Source: Sipunculus nudus
Taxonomy: Eukaryota; Annelida; Sipuncula; Golfingiida; Sipunculidae
Assembly (NCBI GenBank): GCA_026874595.1
Contig: CM049314.1
Span: 1,139,318-1,203,317 of the forward strand
Direction of reading: 5' to 3'
DNA: 64,000 nucleotides
Part shown: positions 15,513 to 31,860 of the stretch, in pieces
How positions within the stretch are numbered: position 1 is the first letter of the stretch
Layout of the letters: the number at the start of each line of letters is the position of its first letter
Made by a program: the position numbers and the translations under genes
Notes under the pieces: model-generated
Seen by the model: the letters and a program-made list of their open reading frames with translations, nothing else
The model's database searches: none
Told to the model about the DNA's origin: nothing

Positions 15513-18500
15513 AGAGGTACAAGGTCCACATAATAATAGGTATAAAGATCCACATAATAATAGATATAGAGGTACAAGGTCCACATAATAATAGGTATAA
15601 AGGTCCACATAATAATAGGTATAAAGGTACACATAATAAAAGATACAGAGGAACAGGGTCCACATTATAATAGGTATACAGGTCCACATAATACATGTAA
15701 TTGATATAAAGGTACAAGGTCCACATAATAATAGGTATACATGTCCACATAATAATAGATATAGAGGTACAAGGTCCACATAATATTAGAAATAGAGGTC
15801 CACATAATAATAGATATAGAGGTACAAGGTCCACAGTATAATAGGTATACATGTCCACGTAATAATAGATATAGAGGTACAAGGTCCACATAATAATAGA
15901 TATAGAGGTCCACATAATAATAGATATAGAGGTACAAGGTCCACATAATAATAGATATAGAGGTACAAGGTCCACATAATAATAGATATAGAGGTACAAG
16001 GTCCACATAATAATAGATATAGAGGTACAAGGTCCACATAATAATAGATATAGAGGTACAAGGTCCACATAATAATAGATATAGAGGAACAAGGTCCACA
16101 TAATAATAGATATAGAGGTACAAGGTCCACATAATAATAGGTATAGAGGTACAAGGTCCACATAATAATAGATATAGAGGTACAAGCTCCATAAAATAAT
16201 AGATATAGAGGTACAAGGTCCACATAATAATAGATATAGAGTTACAAGGTCCACATAATAATAGGTATAAAGGTCCACATAATAATAGATATTGAGGTAC
16301 AAGGTCCACATAAAAATAGATATAAAGGTACAAGGTTCACATAATAATAGATATAGAGGTACAAGGTCCATATAATAATAGATATAGAGGTACAAGATCC
16401 ACCTAATAAAAGATATAGAGGTACAAGGTCCACATAATAATAGATATAGAAATACAAGGTCCACATAATAATAGGTATAAAGGCCACATAATAATAATAG
16501 ATATAGAGGTACAAGGTCCACATAATAATAGATATAGAGGTACAAGGTCCACATTCTAATAGATATAGAGGTCCAAGGTCCACATTCTAATAGATATAGA
16601 GGTACAAGGTCAACAGAATAATAGATATAGAGGTACAAGGTCCACATAATAATAGATATAGAGGTACAAGGTCAACAGAATAATAGATATAGAGGTACAA
16701 GGTCCACATAATAATAGATATAGAGGTACAAGGTCCGCATAATAATAGATATAGAGGTACAAGGTCAACATAATGATAGATATAGAGGTACAAGGTCAAT
16801 AAGATAATAGATATAGAGTTACAAGATCCACATAATAATAGGTATACAGGTCCACATAATACATGTAATAGATATAGAGGTACAAGATCCACATTGAAAT
16901 AGATATAGAGGTGCAAGGTCCACATAATAATAGACATACAGGTCCACATAATAATTGATATACAGGTACAAGGTCCACATAATAATTGATATACAGGTAC
17001 AAGGTCCACATAATAATAGACATACAGGTCCACATATTAATAGATATAGAGGTACAAGATCCACATAATAATAGGTATACAGGTTGACATAATACATGTA
17101 ATAGATATATAGGTACAAGGTCCACATTGTAATAGATATAGAGGTGCAAGGTCCACATAATAATAGATATACAGGTATAAGGTCCACATAATAATTGATA
17201 TACAGGTCCACATAACAATAGATATAGAGGTACAAGGTCCACATAATAATAGGTATACAGGTCCACATAATAATTGTAATAGATATAGAGGTACAAGATC
17301 CACATTGTAATAGATATACAGGTGCAAGATCAACATAATAATAGATATACAGGTCCACATAATAATAGATATAGAGGTACAAGGTCCACATAATAATTGA
17401 TATACAGCTCCACATTATAATAGATATAGAGGAACAGGGTCCACATAATAATAGATATAGAGGTACAAGGTCTATATTCTAATAGATATAGAGGTCCACA
17501 TAATACATGTAATAGATATAGAGGTACAAGGGCCACATAATAATAGGTATACAGGTCCACATAATAATAGATATAGAGGTACAAGGTCCACATAATAATA
17601 GATATAGAGGTACAAGGTCCACATAATAATAGATATAGAGGTACAAGGTCCACATAATAATAGGTATAGAGGTACAAGGTCCACAGTATAATAGATATAG
17701 AGGTACAAGGTCCACATAATAATAGATATAGAGGTACAAGGTCCACATAATAATAGGTATAGAGGTGCAAGATCCACATAATAATAGATATAGAGGTACA
17801 AGGTCCACAGAATAATAGATATAGAGGTACAAGGTCCACATAATAATAGATATAGAGGTACAAGGTCCACATAATGATAGGTATAGAGGTGCAAGGTCCA
17901 CAGAATAACAGATATAGAGGTACAGGGTCCACTTTATTATAAGTATAGAGGTACAAGGTCCACATAATAATAGATATAGAGGTACAAGGTCCACATAATA
18001 ATAGATATAGGATACAAGGTCCACATAATAATAGATATAGAGGTACAAATTCCACATAATAATAGGTATACAGGTCCACATAATAATATATATAGAGGTA
18101 CAAGGTCCACATAATAATAGGTATAAAGATCCACATAATAATAGATATAGAGGTACAAGGTCCACATAATAATAGGTAGAAAGGTCCACATAATAATAGG
18201 TATAAAGGTCCACATAATAATATGTATAAAGGTCCACATAATAATAGGTATAAAGGTCCACATAATAATAGATATAGAGGTACAAGGTCCACATAATAAT
18301 AGATATAGAGGTACAAGGTCCACATAATAATAGGTATAAAGATCCACATAATAATAGATATAGAGGTACAAGGTCCACATAATAATAGGTATAAAGGTCC
18401 ACATAATAATAGGTATAAAGGTACACATAATAAAAGATACAGAGGAACAGGGTCCACATTATAATAGGTATACAGGTCCACATAATACATGTAATTGATA

Positions 18501-21500
18501 TAAAGGTACAAGGTCCACATAATAATAGGTATACATGTCCACATAATAATAGATATAGAGGTACAAGGTCCACATAATATTAGAAATAGAGGCCCACATA
18601 ATAATAGATATAGAGGTACAAGGTCCACAGTATAATAGGTATACATGTCCACGTAATAATAGATATAGACGTACAAGGTCCACATAATAATAGATATAGA
18701 GGTCCACATAATAATAGATATAGAGGTACAAGGTCCACATAATAATAGATATAGAGGTACAAGGTCCACATAATAATAGGTATAAAGGTCCACATAATAA
18801 AAGATATAGAGGTACAAGGTCCACATAATAATAGGTATACAGATCCACATAATAATAGGTATAGAAGTCCACATAATAATAGGTATACAGGTCCAAATAA
18901 TAATAGATATAGAGGTACAAGGTCCACATAATAATAGGTATACAGGTCCACATAACAATAGGTATACAGGTCCACATTATAATAGATACAGAGGTACAAA
19001 TTCCACATAATAATACGTATACAGGTCCACATAATAATAGATATAGAGGTACAAGGTCCACATAATAATAGGTATAAAGGTCAACAGAATAATAGATATA
19101 GAGGTACAAGGTCCACATAATAATAGATATAGAGGTACAAGGTCCACATAATAATAGATATAGAGGTACAAGGTCCACATAATAATAGATATAGAGGTAC
19201 AAGGTCCACATAAAAATAGATATAGAGGTACAAGGTTCACATAATAATAGATATAGAGGTACAAGGTCCATATAATAATAGATATAGAGGTACAAGATCC
19301 ACATAATAAAAGATATAGAGGTACAAGGTCCACATAATAATAGATATAGAAATACAAGGTCCACATAATAATAGGTATAAAGGCCACATAATAATAATAG
19401 ATATAGAGGTACAAGGTCCACATAATAATAGATATAGAGGTACAAGGTCCACATTCAAATAGATATAGAGGTACAAGGTCCACATTCTAATAGATATAGA
19501 GGTACAAGGTCAACAGAATAATAGATACAGAGGTACAAGGTCCACATAATAATAGATATAGAGGTACAAGGTCAACAGAATAATAGATATAGAGGTACAA
19601 GGTCCACATAATAATAGATATAGAGGTACAAGGTCCGCATAATAATAGATATAGAGGTACAAGGTCAACATAATAATAGATATAGAGGTACAAGGTCCAT
19701 AAAATAATAGATATAGAGTTACAAGATCCACATAATAATAGGTATACAGGTCCACATAATACATGTAATAGATATAGAGGTACAAGATCCACATTGTAAT
19801 AGATATAGAGGTGCAAGGTCCACATAATAATAGACATACAGGTCCACATAATAATTGATATACAGGTACAAGGTCCACATAATAATTGATATACAGGTAC
19901 AAGGTCCACATAATAATAGACATAAAGGTCCACATATTAATAGATATAGAGGTACAAGATCCACATAATAATAGGTATACAGGTTCACATAATACATGTA
20001 ATAGATATATAGGTGCAAGTTCCACATAATAATAGATATACAGGTACAAGGTCCACATAATAATAGATATACAGGTCCACATAACAATAGATATAGAGGT
20101 ACAAGGTCCACATAATAATAGGTATACAGGTCCACATAATAATTGTAATAGATATAGAGGTACAAGATCCACATTGTAATAGATATACAGGTGCAAGGTC
20201 AACATAATAATAGATATACAGGTCCACATAATAATAGATATAGAGGTACAAGGTCCACATAATAATTGATATACAGCTCCACATTATAATAGATATAGAG
20301 GTACAAGGTCCACATAATAATTGGTATACAGGTCCACATAATACATGTAATAGATATAGAGGTACAAGATCCACATTGTAATAGATATGCAGGTGCAAGG
20401 TCCACATAATAATTGATATACAGGTACAAGGTCCACATAATAATAGACATACAGGTCCACATAATAATAGATATAGAGGTACAAGATCCACATAATAATA
20501 GGTATACAGGTCCACATAATACATGTAGTAGATATAGAGGTACAAGATCCACATTGTAATAGATATGCAGGTGCAAGGTCCACATAATAATTGATATACA
20601 GGTACAAGGTCCACATAATAATAGACATACAGGTCCACATAATAATAGATATAGAGCTCCAAGATCCACATTGTAATATATATACAGGTGCAAGGTCCAC
20701 ATAATAATAGATATACAGGTCCACATAATAATAGATATAGAGGTACAAGGCCCATACAATAATAGATATACAGGTTCACATAATAATAGATATAGAGGTA
20801 CAAGGTCCACATAATAATAGATATAGAGGTACAAGGTCAACAGAATAATAGATATAGAGGTACAAGGTCCACATAATAATATATATATAGAGGTACAAGG
20901 TCAACAGAATAATAGATATAGAGGTACAAGGTCCACATAATAATAGATATAGAGTTACAAGGTCCACATAATAATAGATATAGAGGTACAAGGTCCGCAT
21001 AATAATAGATATAGAAATACAAGGTCCACATAATAATAGGTATAAAGGTCACATAATAATAATAGATATAGAGGTACAAGGTCAACATAATAATAGATAT
21101 AGAGGTACAAGGTCCACATAATAATAGATATAGAGGTACAAGGTCCACATAATAATAGATATAGAGGTACAAGGTCCATAAAATAATAGATATAGAGGTA
21201 CAAGGTCCACATAATAATAGGTATAAAGGTCCACATAATAATAGATAAAGAGGTACAAGGTCAACAGAATAATAGATATAGAGGTACAAGGTCCACATAA
21301 TAATAGATATAGAGGTACAAGGTCCACATAATAATAGATATAGAGGTACAAGGTCCATATAATAATAGATATAGAGGTACAAGGTCCACATAATAATAGA
21401 TATAGAGGTGCAAGGTCCACATAATAATAGGTATATAGGTACAAGGTCCACATAATAATAGGTATACAGGTCCACATAATACATTTAATAGATATAGAGG

Positions 21501-24500
21501 TAAAAGGTCCACATAATAATACTTATACAGGTCCACATAATAATAGATATAGAGGTACAAGGTCCACATAATAATAGATATAGAGGTACAAGGTCCACAG
21601 AATAATAGATATAGAGGTACAAGGTCAACAGAATAATAGATATAGAGGTACAAGGTCCACATAATAATATATATATAGAGGTACAAGGTCAACAGAATAA
21701 TAGATATAGAGGTACAAGGTCCACATAATAATAGATATAGAGTTACATGGTCCACATAATAATAGATATAGAGGTACAAGGTCCGCATAATAATAGATAT
21801 AGACATACAAGGTCCACATCATAATAGGTATAAAGGTCACATAATAATAATAGATATAGAGGTACAAGGTCAACATAATAATAGATATAGAGGTACAAGG
21901 TCCACATAATAATAGATATAGAGGTACAAGGTCCACATAATAATAGATATAGAGGTACAAGGTCCATAAAATAATAGATATAGAGGTACAAGGTCCACAT
22001 AATAATAGGTATAAAGGTCCACATAATAATAGATATAGAGGTACAAGGTCAACAGAATAATAGATATAGAGGTACAAGGTCCACATAATAATAGATATAG
22101 AGGTACAAGGTCCACATAATAATAGATATAGAGGTACAAGGTCCATATAATAATAGATATAGAGGTACAAGGTCCACATAATAATAGATATAGAGGTGCA
22201 AGGTCCACATAATAATAGGTATATAGGTACAAGGTCCACATAATAATAGGTATACAGGTCCACATAATACATTTAATAGATATAGAGGTAAAAGGTCCAC
22301 ATAATAATACTTATACAGGTCCACATAATAATAGATATAGAGGTACAAGGTCCACATAATAATAGATATAGAGGTACAAGGTCCACAGAATAATAGATAT
22401 AGAGGTACAAGGTCAACAGAATAATAGATATAGAGGTACAAGGTCCACATAATAATATATATATAGAGGTACAAGGTCAACAGAATAATAGATATAGAGG
22501 TACAAGGTCCACATAATAATAGATATAGAGTTACATGGTCCACATAATAATAGATATAGAGGTACAAGGTCCGCATAATAATAGATATAGACATACAAGG
22601 TCCACATAATAATAGGTATAAAGGTCACATAATAATAATAGATATAGAGGTACAAGGTCAACATAATAATAGATATAGAGGTACAAGGTCCACATAATAA
22701 TAGATATAGAGGTACAAGGTCCACATAATAATAGATATAGAGGTACAAGGTCCATAAAATAATAGATATAGAGGTACAAGGTCCACATAATAATAGGTAT
22801 AAAGGTCCACATAATAATAGATATAGAGGTACAAGGTCAACAGAATAATAGATATAGAGGTACAAGGTCCACATAATAATAGATATAGAGGTACAAGGTC
22901 CACATAATAATAGATATAGAGGTACAAGGTCCATATAATAATAGATATAGAGGTACAAGGTCCACATAATAATAGATATAGAGGTGCAAGGTCCACATAA
23001 TAATAGGTATATAGGTACAAGGTCCACATAATAATAGGTATACAGGTCCACATAATACATTTAATAGATATAGAGGTAAAAGGTCCACATAATAATACTT
23101 ATACAGGTCCACATAATAATAGATATAGAGGTACAAGGTCCACATAATAATAGATATAGAGGTACAAGGTCCACAGAATAATAGATATAGAGGTGCAAGG
23201 TCCACATAATAATAGATATAGAGGTGCAAGGTCCACATAATAATAGATATACAGGTACAAGGTCCACATAATAATAGATATACAGGTCCACATAACAATA
23301 GATATAGAGGTACAAGATCCACATAATAATAGGTATACAGGTCCACATAATACATGTAATAGATATAGAGGTACAAGATCCACATTGTAATAGATATAGA
23401 GGAGCAAGATCCACATAATAATAGACATACAGGTCCACATAATAATTGATATACAGGTACAAGGTCCACATAATAATTGATATACAGGTACAAGGTCCAC
23501 ATAATAATAGACATACAGGTCCACATATTAATAGATATAGAGGTACAAGATCCACATAATAATAGGTATACAGGTTCACATAATACATGTAATAGATATA
23601 TAGGTACAAGGTCCACATTGTAATAGATATAGAGGTGCAAGGTCCATATAATAATAGATATACAGGTACAAGGTCCACATAATAATAGATATACAGGTCC
23701 ACATAACAATAGATAAAGAGGTACAAGGTCCACATAATAATAGGTATACAGGTCCACATAATAAATGTAATAGATATAGAGGTACAAGATCCACATTGTA
23801 ATAGATATACAGGTGCAAGGTCCACATAATAATAGATATACAGGTCCACATAATAATAGATATAGAGGTACAAGGTCCACATAATAATTGATATACAGCT
23901 CCACATTATAATAGATATAGAGGTACAAGGTCCACCTAATAATTGGTATACAGGTCCACATAATACATGTAATAGATATAGAGGTACAAGATCCACATTG
24001 TAATAGATATGCAGGTGCAAGGTCCACATAATAATTGATATACAGGTACAAGGTCCACATAATAATAGACATACAGGTCCACATAATAATAGATATAGAG
24101 GTACAAGATCCACCTAATAATAGGTATACAGGTCCACATAATACATGTAATAGATATAGAGGTACAAGATCCACATTGTAATAGATATGCAGGTGCAAGG
24201 TCCACATAATAATTGATATACAGGAACAAGGTCCACATAATAATAGACATACAGGTCCACATAATAATAGATATAGGGCTACAAGATCCACATTGTAATA
24301 TATATACAGGTGCAAGGTCCACATAATAATTGATATACAGGTCCATATAATAATAGATATAGAGGTACAAGGTCCATACAATAATAGATATACAGGTTCA
24401 CATAATAATAGATATAGAGGTACAAGGTCCACATAATAATAGATATAGAGCTACAAGGTCCATACAATAATAGATATAGAGGTACAAGGTCCACAGAATA

Positions 24501-27500
24501 ATAGATATAGAGGTACAAGGTCCACATAATAATAGATATAGAGGTGCAAGGTCCACATAATAATAGATATACAGGTACAAGGTCCACATAATAATAGATA
24601 TACAGGTCCACATAACAATAGATATAGAGGTACAAGGTCCACATAATAATAGGTATACAGGTCCACATAATAAATGTAATAGATATAGAGGTATAAGATC
24701 CACATTGTTATAGATATACAGGTGCAAGGTCCACATAATAATAGATATACAGGTCCACATAATAATAGATATAGAGGTACAAGGTCCACATAATAATTGA
24801 TATACAGCTCCACATTATAATAGATATAAAGGTACAAGGTCCACATAATAATTTGTATACAGGTCCACATAATACATGTAATAGATATAGAGGTACAAGA
24901 TCCACATTGTAATAGATATGCAGGTGCAAGGTCCACATAATAATTGATATACAGGTACAAGGTCCACATAATAATAGACATACAGGTCCACATAATAATA
25001 GATACATAGGTACAAGATAAACATAATAATAGGTATACAGGTTCACATAATACATGTAATAGATATATAGGTACAAGGTCTACATTGTAATAGATATAGA
25101 GGTGCAAGGTCCACATAATAATCGATATACAGGTACAAGGTCCACATAATAATAGGTATACAGGTCCACATAATACATGTAATAGATATAGAGGTACAAG
25201 ATCCACATTGTAATAGATATGCAGGTGCAAGGTCCACATAATAATTGATATACAGGTACAAGGTCCACATAATAATAGACATACAGGTCCACATAATAAT
25301 AGATATAGAGCTACAAGATCCCCATTGTAATATATATACAGGTGGAAGGTCCACATATAAATAGATATACAGGTCCACATAATAATAGATATAGAGGTAC
25401 AAGGTCCATACAATAATAGATATACAGGTTCACATAATAATAGATATAGAGGTACAAGGTCCACATAATAATAGATATAGAGGTACAAGGTCAACAGAAT
25501 AATAGATATAGAGGTACAAGGTCCACATAATAATATATATAGAGGTACAAGGTAAACAGAATAATAGATATAGAGGTACAAGGTCCACTTAATAATAGAT
25601 ATAGAGGTACAAGGTCCACATAATAATAGATATAGAGGTACAAGGTCCGCATAATAATAGATATAGAAATACAAGGTCCACATAATAATAGGTATAAAGG
25701 TCACATAATAATAATAGATATAGAGGTACAAGGTCAACATAATAATAGATATAGAGGTACAAGGTCCACATAATAATAGATATAGAGGTACAAGGTCCAT
25801 AAAATAATAGATATAGAAGTACAAGGTCCATATAATAATAGATATAGAGGTACAAGTTCCACATAATAATAGATATAGAGGTAAAAGGTCCACATAATAA
25901 TAGGTATACAGGTACAAGGTCCACATAATAATAGGTATACAGGTCCACATAATACATTTAATAGATATAGAGGTAAAAGGTCCACATAATAATAGGTATA
26001 CAGGTCCACAGAATAATAGATATAGAGGTACAAGGTCCACATAATAATAGATATAGAGGTGCAAGGTCCACATAATAATAGATATACAGGTACAAGGTCC
26101 ACATAATAATAGATATACAGGTCCACATAACAATAGATATAGAGTTACAAGGTCCACATAATAATAGGTATACAGGTCCACATAATATTTGTAATAGATA
26201 TAGAGGTACAAGATCCACATTGTAATAGATATAGAGGTGCAAGGTCCACATAATAATAGACATACAGGTCCACATAATAATTGATATACAGGTACAAGGT
26301 CCACATAATAATTGATATACAGGTACAAGGTCCACATAATAATAGACATACAGGTCCATATATTAATAGATATAGAGGTACAAGATCCACATAATAATAG
26401 GTATACAGGTTCACATAATACATGTAATAGATATATAGGTACAAGGTCCACATTGTAATAGATATAGAGATGCAAGGTCCACATAATAATGGATATACAG
26501 GTACAAGGTCCACATAATAATAGATATACAGGTCCACATAACAATAGATAAAGAGGTACACGGTCCACATAATAATAGGTATACAGGTCCACATAATAAA
26601 TGTAATAGATATAGAGGTACAAGATCCACATTGTAATAGATATACAGGTGCAAGGTCCACATAATAATAGATATACAGGTCCACATAATAATCGATGTAG
26701 AGGTACAAGGTCCAAATAATAATTGATATACAGCTCCACATTATAATAGATATAGAGGTACAAGGTCCACCTAATAATTGGTATACAGGTCCACATAATA
26801 CATGTAATAGATATAGAGGTACAAGATCCACATTGTAATAGATATGCAGGTGCAAGGTCCACATAATAATTGATATACAGGTACAAGGTCCACATAATAA
26901 TAGACATACAGGTCCACATAATAATAGATATAGAGCTACAAGATCCCCATTGTAATATATATACAGGTGCAAGGTCCACATATAAATAGATATACAGGTC
27001 CACATAATAATAGATATAGAGGTACAAGGTCCATACAATAATAGATATACAGGTTCACATAATAATAGATATAGAGGTACAAGGTCCACATAATAATAGA
27101 TATAGAGGTACAAGGTCAACAGAATAATAGATATAGAGGTACAAGGTCCACATAATAATATATATAGAGGTACAAGGTAAACAGAATAATAGATATAGAG
27201 GTACAAGGTCCACTTAATAATAGATATAGAGGTACAAGGTCCACATAATAATAGATATAGAGGTACAAGGTCCGCATAATAATAGATATAGAAATACAAG
27301 GTCCACATAATAATAGGTATAAAGGTCACATAATAATAATAGATATAGAGGTACAAGGTCAACATAATAATAGATATAGAGGTACAAGGTCCACATAATA
27401 ATAGGTATAGAGGTACAAGGTCCATAAAATAATAGATATAGAGGTACAAGGTCCATATAATAATAGATATAGAGGTACAAGTTCCACATAATAATAGATA

Positions 27501-30500
27501 TAGAGGTAAAAGGTCCACATAATAATAGATATAGAGGTACAAGGTCCACATAATAATAGGTATACAGGTCCACATAATACATGTAATAGATATAGAGGTA
27601 CAAGATCCACATTGTAATAGATATGCAGGTGCAAGGTCCACATAATAATTGATATACAGGTACAAGGTCCACATAATAATAGATATACAGGTCCACATAA
27701 CAATAGATAAAGAGGTACAAGGTCCACATAATAATAGGTATACAGGTCCACATAATAAATGTAATAGATATAGAGGTACAAGATCCACATTGTAATAGAT
27801 ATACAGGTGCAAGGTCCACATAATAATAGATATACAGGTCCACATAATAATAGATATAGAGGTACAAGGTCCACATAATAATTGATATACAGCTCCACAT
27901 TATAATAGATATAGAGGTACAAGGTCCACCTAATAATTGGTATACAGGTCCACATAATACATGTAATAGATATAGAGGTACAAGATCCACATTGTAATAG
28001 ATATGCAGGTGCAAGGTCCACATAATAATTGATATACAGGTACAAGGTCCACATAATAATAGACATACAGGTCCACATAATAATAGATATAGAGCTACAA
28101 GATCCACATAATAATAGGTATACAGGTCCACATAATACATGTAATAGATATAGAGGTACAAGATCCACATTGTAATAGATATACAGGTGCAAGGTCCACA
28201 TAATAATAGATATACAGGTCCACATAATAATAGATATAGAGGTACAAGGTCCATACAATAATAGATATACAGGTTCACATAATAATAGATATACAGGTCC
28301 ACATAATAATAGATATAGAGGTACAAGGTCCATACAATAATAGATATACAGGTTCACATAATAATAGATATAGAGGTACAAGGTCCACATAATAATAGAT
28401 ATAGAGGTACAAGGTCCATACAATAATAGATATAGAGGTACAAGGTCCACAGAATAATAGATATAGAGGTACAAGGTCCACATAATAATAGATATAGAGG
28501 TGCAAGGTCCACATAATAATAGATATACAGGTACAAGGTCGACATAATAATAGATATACAGGTTCACATAACAATAGATATAGAGGTACAAGGTCCACAT
28601 AATAATAGGTATACAGGTCCACATAATAAATGTAATAGATATAGAGGTACAAGATCCACATTGTAATAGATATACAGGTACAAGGTCCACATAATAATTG
28701 ATATACAGCTCCACATTATAATAGATATAGAGGTACAAGGTCCACATAATAATTGGTATACAGGTCCACATAATACATGTAATAGATATAGAGGTACAAG
28801 ATCCACATTGTAATAGATATGCAGGTGCAAGGTCCACATAATAATTGATATACAGGTACAAGGTCCACATAATAATAGACATACAGGTCCACATAATAAT
28901 AGATATATAGGTACAAGATCCACATAATAATAGGTATACAGGTCCACATAATACATGTAATAGATATAGAGGTACAAGATCCACATTGTAATAGATATAG
29001 AGGTGCAAAGTCCACATAATAATAGACATACAGGTCCACATAATAATTGATATACAGGTACAAGGTCCACATAATAATTGATATACAGGTACAAGGTCCA
29101 CATAATAATAGACATACAGGTCCACATATTAATAGATATAGAGGTACAAGATCCACATAATAATAGGTATACAGGTTCACATAATACATGTAATAGATAT
29201 ATAGGTACAAGGTCCACATTGTAATAGATATAGAGGTACAAGATCCACATTGTAATAGATATACAGGTGCAAGGTCCACATAATAATAGATATACAGGTC
29301 CACATAATAATAGATATACAGGTACAAGGTCCACATAATAATTGATATACAGCTCCACATTATAATAGATATAGAGGTACAAGGTCCACATAATAATTGG
29401 TATACAGGTCCACATAATACATGTAATAGATATAGAGGTACAAGATCCACATTGTAATAGATATGCAGGTGCAAGGTCCACATGATAATTGATATACAGG
29501 TACAAGGTCCACATAATAATAGACATACAGGTCCACATTATAATAGATATAGAGGTACAAGATCCACATAATAATAGGTATACAATCCACATATTACATG
29601 TAATAGATATAGAGGTACAAGATCCACATTGTAATAGATATGCAGGTGCAAGGTCCACATAGTAATTGATATACAGGTACAAGGTCCACATAATAATAGA
29701 CATACAGGTCCACATAATAATAGATATAGAGCTACAAGATCCACATTGTAATATATATACAGGTGCAAGGTCCACATAATAATAGATATACAGGTCCACA
29801 TAATAATATATATAGAGGTACAAGGTCCATATAATAATAGATATACAGGTTCACATAATAATAGATATAGAGGTACAAGGTCCACATAATAATAGATATA
29901 GAGGTACAAGGTCCATACAATAATAGATATACAGGTTCACATAATAATAGATATAGAGGTACAAGGTCCACATAATAATAGATATAGAGGTACAAGGTCC
30001 ATACAATAATAGATATAGAGGTTCACATTATAATAGATATAGAGGTACAAGGTCCACATAATAATAGATATAGAGGTACAAGGTCCACATTATAATAGAT
30101 ATAGAGGTACAAGGTCCATACAATAATAGATATAGAGGAACAAGGTCCACAGAATAATAGATATAGAGGTACAAGGTCCACATAATAATAGATATAGAGG
30201 TGCAAGGTCCACATAATAATAGATATACAGGTACAAGGTCGACATAATAATAGATATACAGGTTCACATAACAATAGATATAGAGGTACAAGGTCCACAT
30301 AATAATAGGTATACAGGTCCACATAATAAATGTAATAGATATAGAGGTACAAGATCCACATTGTAATAGATATACAGGTACAAGGTCCACATAATAATTG
30401 ATATACAGCTCCACATTATAATAGATATAGAGGTACAAGGTCCACATAATAATTGGTATACAGGTCCACATAATACATGTAATAGATATAGAGGTACAAG

Positions 30501-30840
30501 ATCCACATTGTAATAGATATGCAGGTGCAAGGTCCACATAATAATTGATATACAGGTACAAGGTCCACATAATAATAGACATACAGGTCCACATAATAAT
30601 AGATATATAGGTACAAGATCCACATAATAATAGGTATACAGGTCCACATAATACATGTAATAGATATAGAGGTACAAGATCCACATTGTAATAGATATAC
30701 AGGTGCAAAGTCCACATAATAATAGACATACAGGTCCACATAATAATTGATATACAGGTACAAGGTCCACATAATAATTGATATACAGGTACAAGGTCCA
30801 CATAATAATAGACATACAGGTCCACATATTAATAGATATA
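15513..30840. repeat. 15.3-kb higher-order repeat, copy B
   Basis: Near-perfect second copy of 215-15512, carrying one additional monomer near 27447. After about 30840 it does not restart. It continues into material resembling 29138 onward (offset about 1.7 kb), then into the 86-bp sub-array and the end of the satellite. The match, including the irregular monomer variants in identical order, is far too exact for independent drift. Either a very recent unequal crossover or an assembly duplication would explain it. Confidence 0.85.
20819..23182. repeat. Triplicated 788-bp higher-order unit (copy B)
   Basis: Counterpart of 5521-7886 in the second 15.3-kb unit, with starts at about 20819, 21607 and 22395. 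All three units are 788 bp here, because the third lacks the extra TA found in copy A. The triplication therefore predates the 15.3-kb duplication. Confidence 0.85.
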
Positions 30841-31339
30841 GAGGTACAAGATCCACATAATAATAGGTATACAGGTTCACATAATACATGTAATAGATAT
30901 ATAGGTACAAGGTCCACATTGTAATAGATATAGAGGTACAAGATCCACATTGTAATAGATATACAGGTGCAAGGTCCACATAATAATAGATATACAGGTC
31001 CACATAGTAATAGATATACAGGTACAAGGTCCACATAATAATTGATATACAGCTCCACATTATAATAGATATAGAGGTACAAGGTCCACATAATAATTGG
31101 TATACAGGTCCACATAATACATGTAATAGATATAGAGGTACAAGATCCACATTGTAATAGATATGCAGGTGCAAGGTCCACATGATAATTGATATACAGG
31201 TACAAGGTCCACATAATAATAGACATACAGGTCCACATAATAATAGATATAGAGCTACAAGATCCACATTGTAATATATATACAGGTGCAAGGTCCACAT
31301 AATAATAGATATACAGGTCCACATAATAATAGATATAGA

Positions 31340-31860
31340 GGTACAAGGTCCATATAATAATAGATATACAGGTTCACATAATAATAGATATAGAGGTACA
31401 AGGTCCACATAATAATATATATAGAGGTACAAGGTCCATACAATAATAGATATACAGGTTCACATAATAATAGATATAGAGGTACAAGGTCCACATAATA
31501 ATAGATATAGAGGTACAAGGTCCATACAATAATAGATATAGAGGTTCACATTATAATAGATATAGAGGTACAAGGTCCACATAATAATAGATATAGAGGT
31601 ACAAGGTCCATACAATAATAGATATACAGGTTCACATAATAATAGATATAGAGGTACAAGGTCCACATAATAATAGATATAGAGGTACAAGGTCCATACA
31701 ATAATAGATATACAGGTTCACATAATAATAGATATAGAGGTACAAGGTCCACATAATAATAGATATAGAGGTACAAGGTCCATACAATAATAGATATACA
31801 GGTTCACATAATAATAGATATAGAGGTACAAGGTCCACATAATAATAGATATAGAGGTAC
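31340..31860. repeat. 86-bp sub-array (31+24+31 trimers) near satellite end
   Basis: About six consecutive 86-bp periods. Each is a 31-bp monomer with CCATACAATAATAG, a 24-bp monomer beginning GGTTCACAT, and a standard 31-bp monomer. Related but less regular combinations continue to 32457. This is the simplest and most homogeneous part of the satellite and lies at its boundary with unique DNA. Confidence 0.8.
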
